A stretch of 6,794 bases of DNA from JAAYZK01 sp964535025. GTDB lineage: Bacteria; Planctomycetota; Phycisphaerae; SM23-33; FEN-1343. Under the pieces are notes generated by a model, which saw only the letters and a list, made by a program, of their open reading frames with translations, ran no database searches and was not told the origin of the DNA. This document shows positions 6,330 through 6,794 of the stretch, piece by piece. Both the position numbers and the translations under genes were made by a program. Every line of letters begins with the position of its first letter. Within the stretch, counting starts at the first letter, position 1. The stretch is taken from contig CAZHRW010000155.1 in the NCBI GenBank assembly GCA_964535025.1, positions 1 through 6,794 on the forward strand, read 5' to 3'.

Positions 6330-6555
6330 GTTCGTGTCCTTCCTCGCCCGCCGGCGCGGGGTCCTCGACGACCGTGATGGCCTGGGTCGGGCAGTTGGCC
6401 AGGCACGCGCCGCAGCGGATGCACCGGTCGTCATCGATGTGCACGCCCCGGCGGCCGGCGGTGATCGCCCCGGCCGGACAGACGCTCCGGCAGGTCAGGC
6501 ACATCACGCAGCCGCCGCCGACGCGGTAGTGTTGGTGACGCCTCGCAGGGTCCAT
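6322..6555 (-). CDS. 2x[4Fe-4S] ferredoxin, partner of the FAD oxidoreductase
   Basis: This is a 77-residue soluble electron carrier with two complete cluster motifs: C16, C19, C22 and C26P in CVMCLTCRSVCP, and C45, C48, C51 and C55P in CIRCGACLANCP. Each is the C-x2-C-x2-C-x3-CP pattern, so two [4Fe-4S] clusters are expected. The N-terminal RRHQHYRVGGG is short and basic; the tail is acidic and His-containing (GEEGHEHD). The ATG at 6553-6555 is preferred over the in-frame TTG (6607-6609), which would add 18 unrelated residues. No Shine-Dalgarno precedes the ATG, and the predicted transcript starts at or next to it, suggesting leaderless translation. It is the first gene of a two-gene operon, and its 3' end carries the ribosome-binding site and overlaps the start of the oxidoreductase by eight bases. 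It probably accepts or donates electrons to that enzyme; this is inferred from coupling, not shown. Confidence 0.88.
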   Translation of the reverse strand: MDPARRHQHYRVGGGCVMCLTCRSVCPAGAITAGRRGVHIDDDRCIRCGACLANCPTQAITVVEDPAPAGEEGHEHD

Positions 6556-6562
6556 GGCCGTC

Positions 6563-6591
6563 AGAATACGCCCGCCTTGCCGCCGCGCCAA
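6563..6591 (-). promoter_or_regulatory. Promoter for the ferredoxin-oxidoreductase operon, apparently leaderless
   Basis: On the minus strand TTGGCG (-35, 6586-6591) and TATTCT (-10, 6563-6568) are separated by 17 bases; each matches four of six consensus bases. The -10 ends seven bases before the ATG, so the transcript would begin at or beside the A of the start codon. This agrees with the lack of a Shine-Dalgarno in front of the ferredoxin gene. Individual boxes are only moderate matches. Confidence 0.4.
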
Positions 6592-6709
6592 TGGAAGTGG
6601 GCTGGACAACGCCTGCTATTTCAGCCGTCTCTTCCGCCGCCGCACGGGCACCACGCCCACGGCCTACCGTCGTCACGGCCCCACCGGCGGCCGGGAGCAG
6701 CGGCGTTGA
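6591..6709 (+). pseudogene. 3' relic of an AraC-family transcriptional regulator
   Basis: The plus-strand frame 6602-6709 reads LDNACYF, then SRLFRRRTGTTPTAYRR, and ends at a TGA (6707-6709). This is the second helix-turn-helix and C-terminal signature of AraC/XylS regulators (consensus G-F-x-D/N-x-x-Y-F-x-R-x-F-K/R-x-x-x-G-x-x-P-x-x-Y-R). Just upstream, the neighbouring frame (6591-6601) reads MEVG, matching the expected E-V-G before the F/L-D-N. Joining the two needs one extra base near 6600-6602, so a one-base deletion is likely. Upstream of about 6591 the rest of the roughly 100-residue DNA-binding domain and the sensor domain are missing, and the DNA becomes the ferredoxin promoter and gene on the other strand. 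It is therefore a truncated, frameshifted remnant. The short match makes the family call probable rather than certain. Confidence 0.6.
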
Positions 6710-6794
6710 CACGGGCCCCGCGCCACGTCACGCGCGTTCGAAAGGTGATGTCCCTGGGTCTTACGCACACGGCCGGCGCGGGGGCGCGGCCCCG

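Noticed and set aside
3741..6377. 878-codon plus-strand open frame
   Set aside because: It spans the end of one real gene and all of an opposite-strand gene, with an Arg/Pro-rich translation and no motif; it is a GC-driven shadow.
6706..6734. TTGACA at 6706-6711 as a plus-strand promoter
   Set aside because: No -10-like sequence lies at 15-19 bases downstream (the DNA there is GC-rich); it overlaps the stop of the AraC relic.
6738..6794. Possible plus-strand gene start (ATG at 6738 after AAAGG)
   Set aside because: AAAGG is only two bases from the ATG, and fewer than 20 codons remain before the edge with no recognisable motif.
6774..6794. CGGGG/CCCCG dyad at the right edge
   Set aside because: It is a five-base-pair stem in extreme GC sequence and is truncated by the window edge; nothing can be concluded.

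Overview
The window is GC-rich throughout and looks like a chromosomal segment from a planctomycete, probably of the Phycisphaerae type. The evidence is a secreted protein ending in paired dockerin-like calcium repeats (GDxDxDGDVDLDDFAILK), a secreted beta-repeat protein with a WxGxxDGTSWxDPxNW opening and a PKD/K319-like domain, and a PF12831-type FAD oxidoreductase. Lineage is inferred from protein style only; there is no rRNA or other marker.

Layout. (1) Positions 1-1001, minus: a secreted beta-rich protein whose C-terminus lies outside the window. (2) 1089-1883, minus: a 264-residue secreted protein of unknown body with a C-terminal dockerin-like pair. It is driven by a good sigma70-like promoter (1947-1977) and has two dyads in its leader; it may be co-transcribed with gene 1. 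(3) 1991-2530, minus: a GNAT N-acetyltransferase. (4) 2531-2733: a 203-base divergent control region with a strong plus-strand promoter and a GC hairpin in the leader. (5) 2734-4833, plus: a 699-residue secreted multidomain protein, probably an alpha/alpha-toroid glycan-active enzyme followed by an Ig-like and a jelly-roll-like domain. (6) 4851-6329, minus: an FAD-dependent oxidoreductase that converges on gene 5. (7) 6322-6555, minus: a 2x[4Fe-4S] ferredoxin overlapping the oxidoreductase start by 8 bases, so the two form a translationally coupled redox pair. (8) 6591-6709, plus: the 3' end of a broken AraC-family regulator. (9) 6710-6794: nothing supported.

How it fits together. Three of the six intact or edge-cut genes encode exported proteins, one of them probably glycan-active. 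The ferredoxin/FAD-oxidoreductase pair is a cytoplasmic redox module that could oxidise a sugar-derived or similar substrate, but the sequence does not show the substrate. The AraC relic suggests that a regulator once stood upstream of the redox operon. I see no CRISPR, mobile element, tRNA or rRNA, and no convincing new multi-gene system. The best leads are the AraC relic, the apparently leaderless ferredoxin promoter, the dyads in the dockerin gene leader, and the unassigned body of the dockerin protein.
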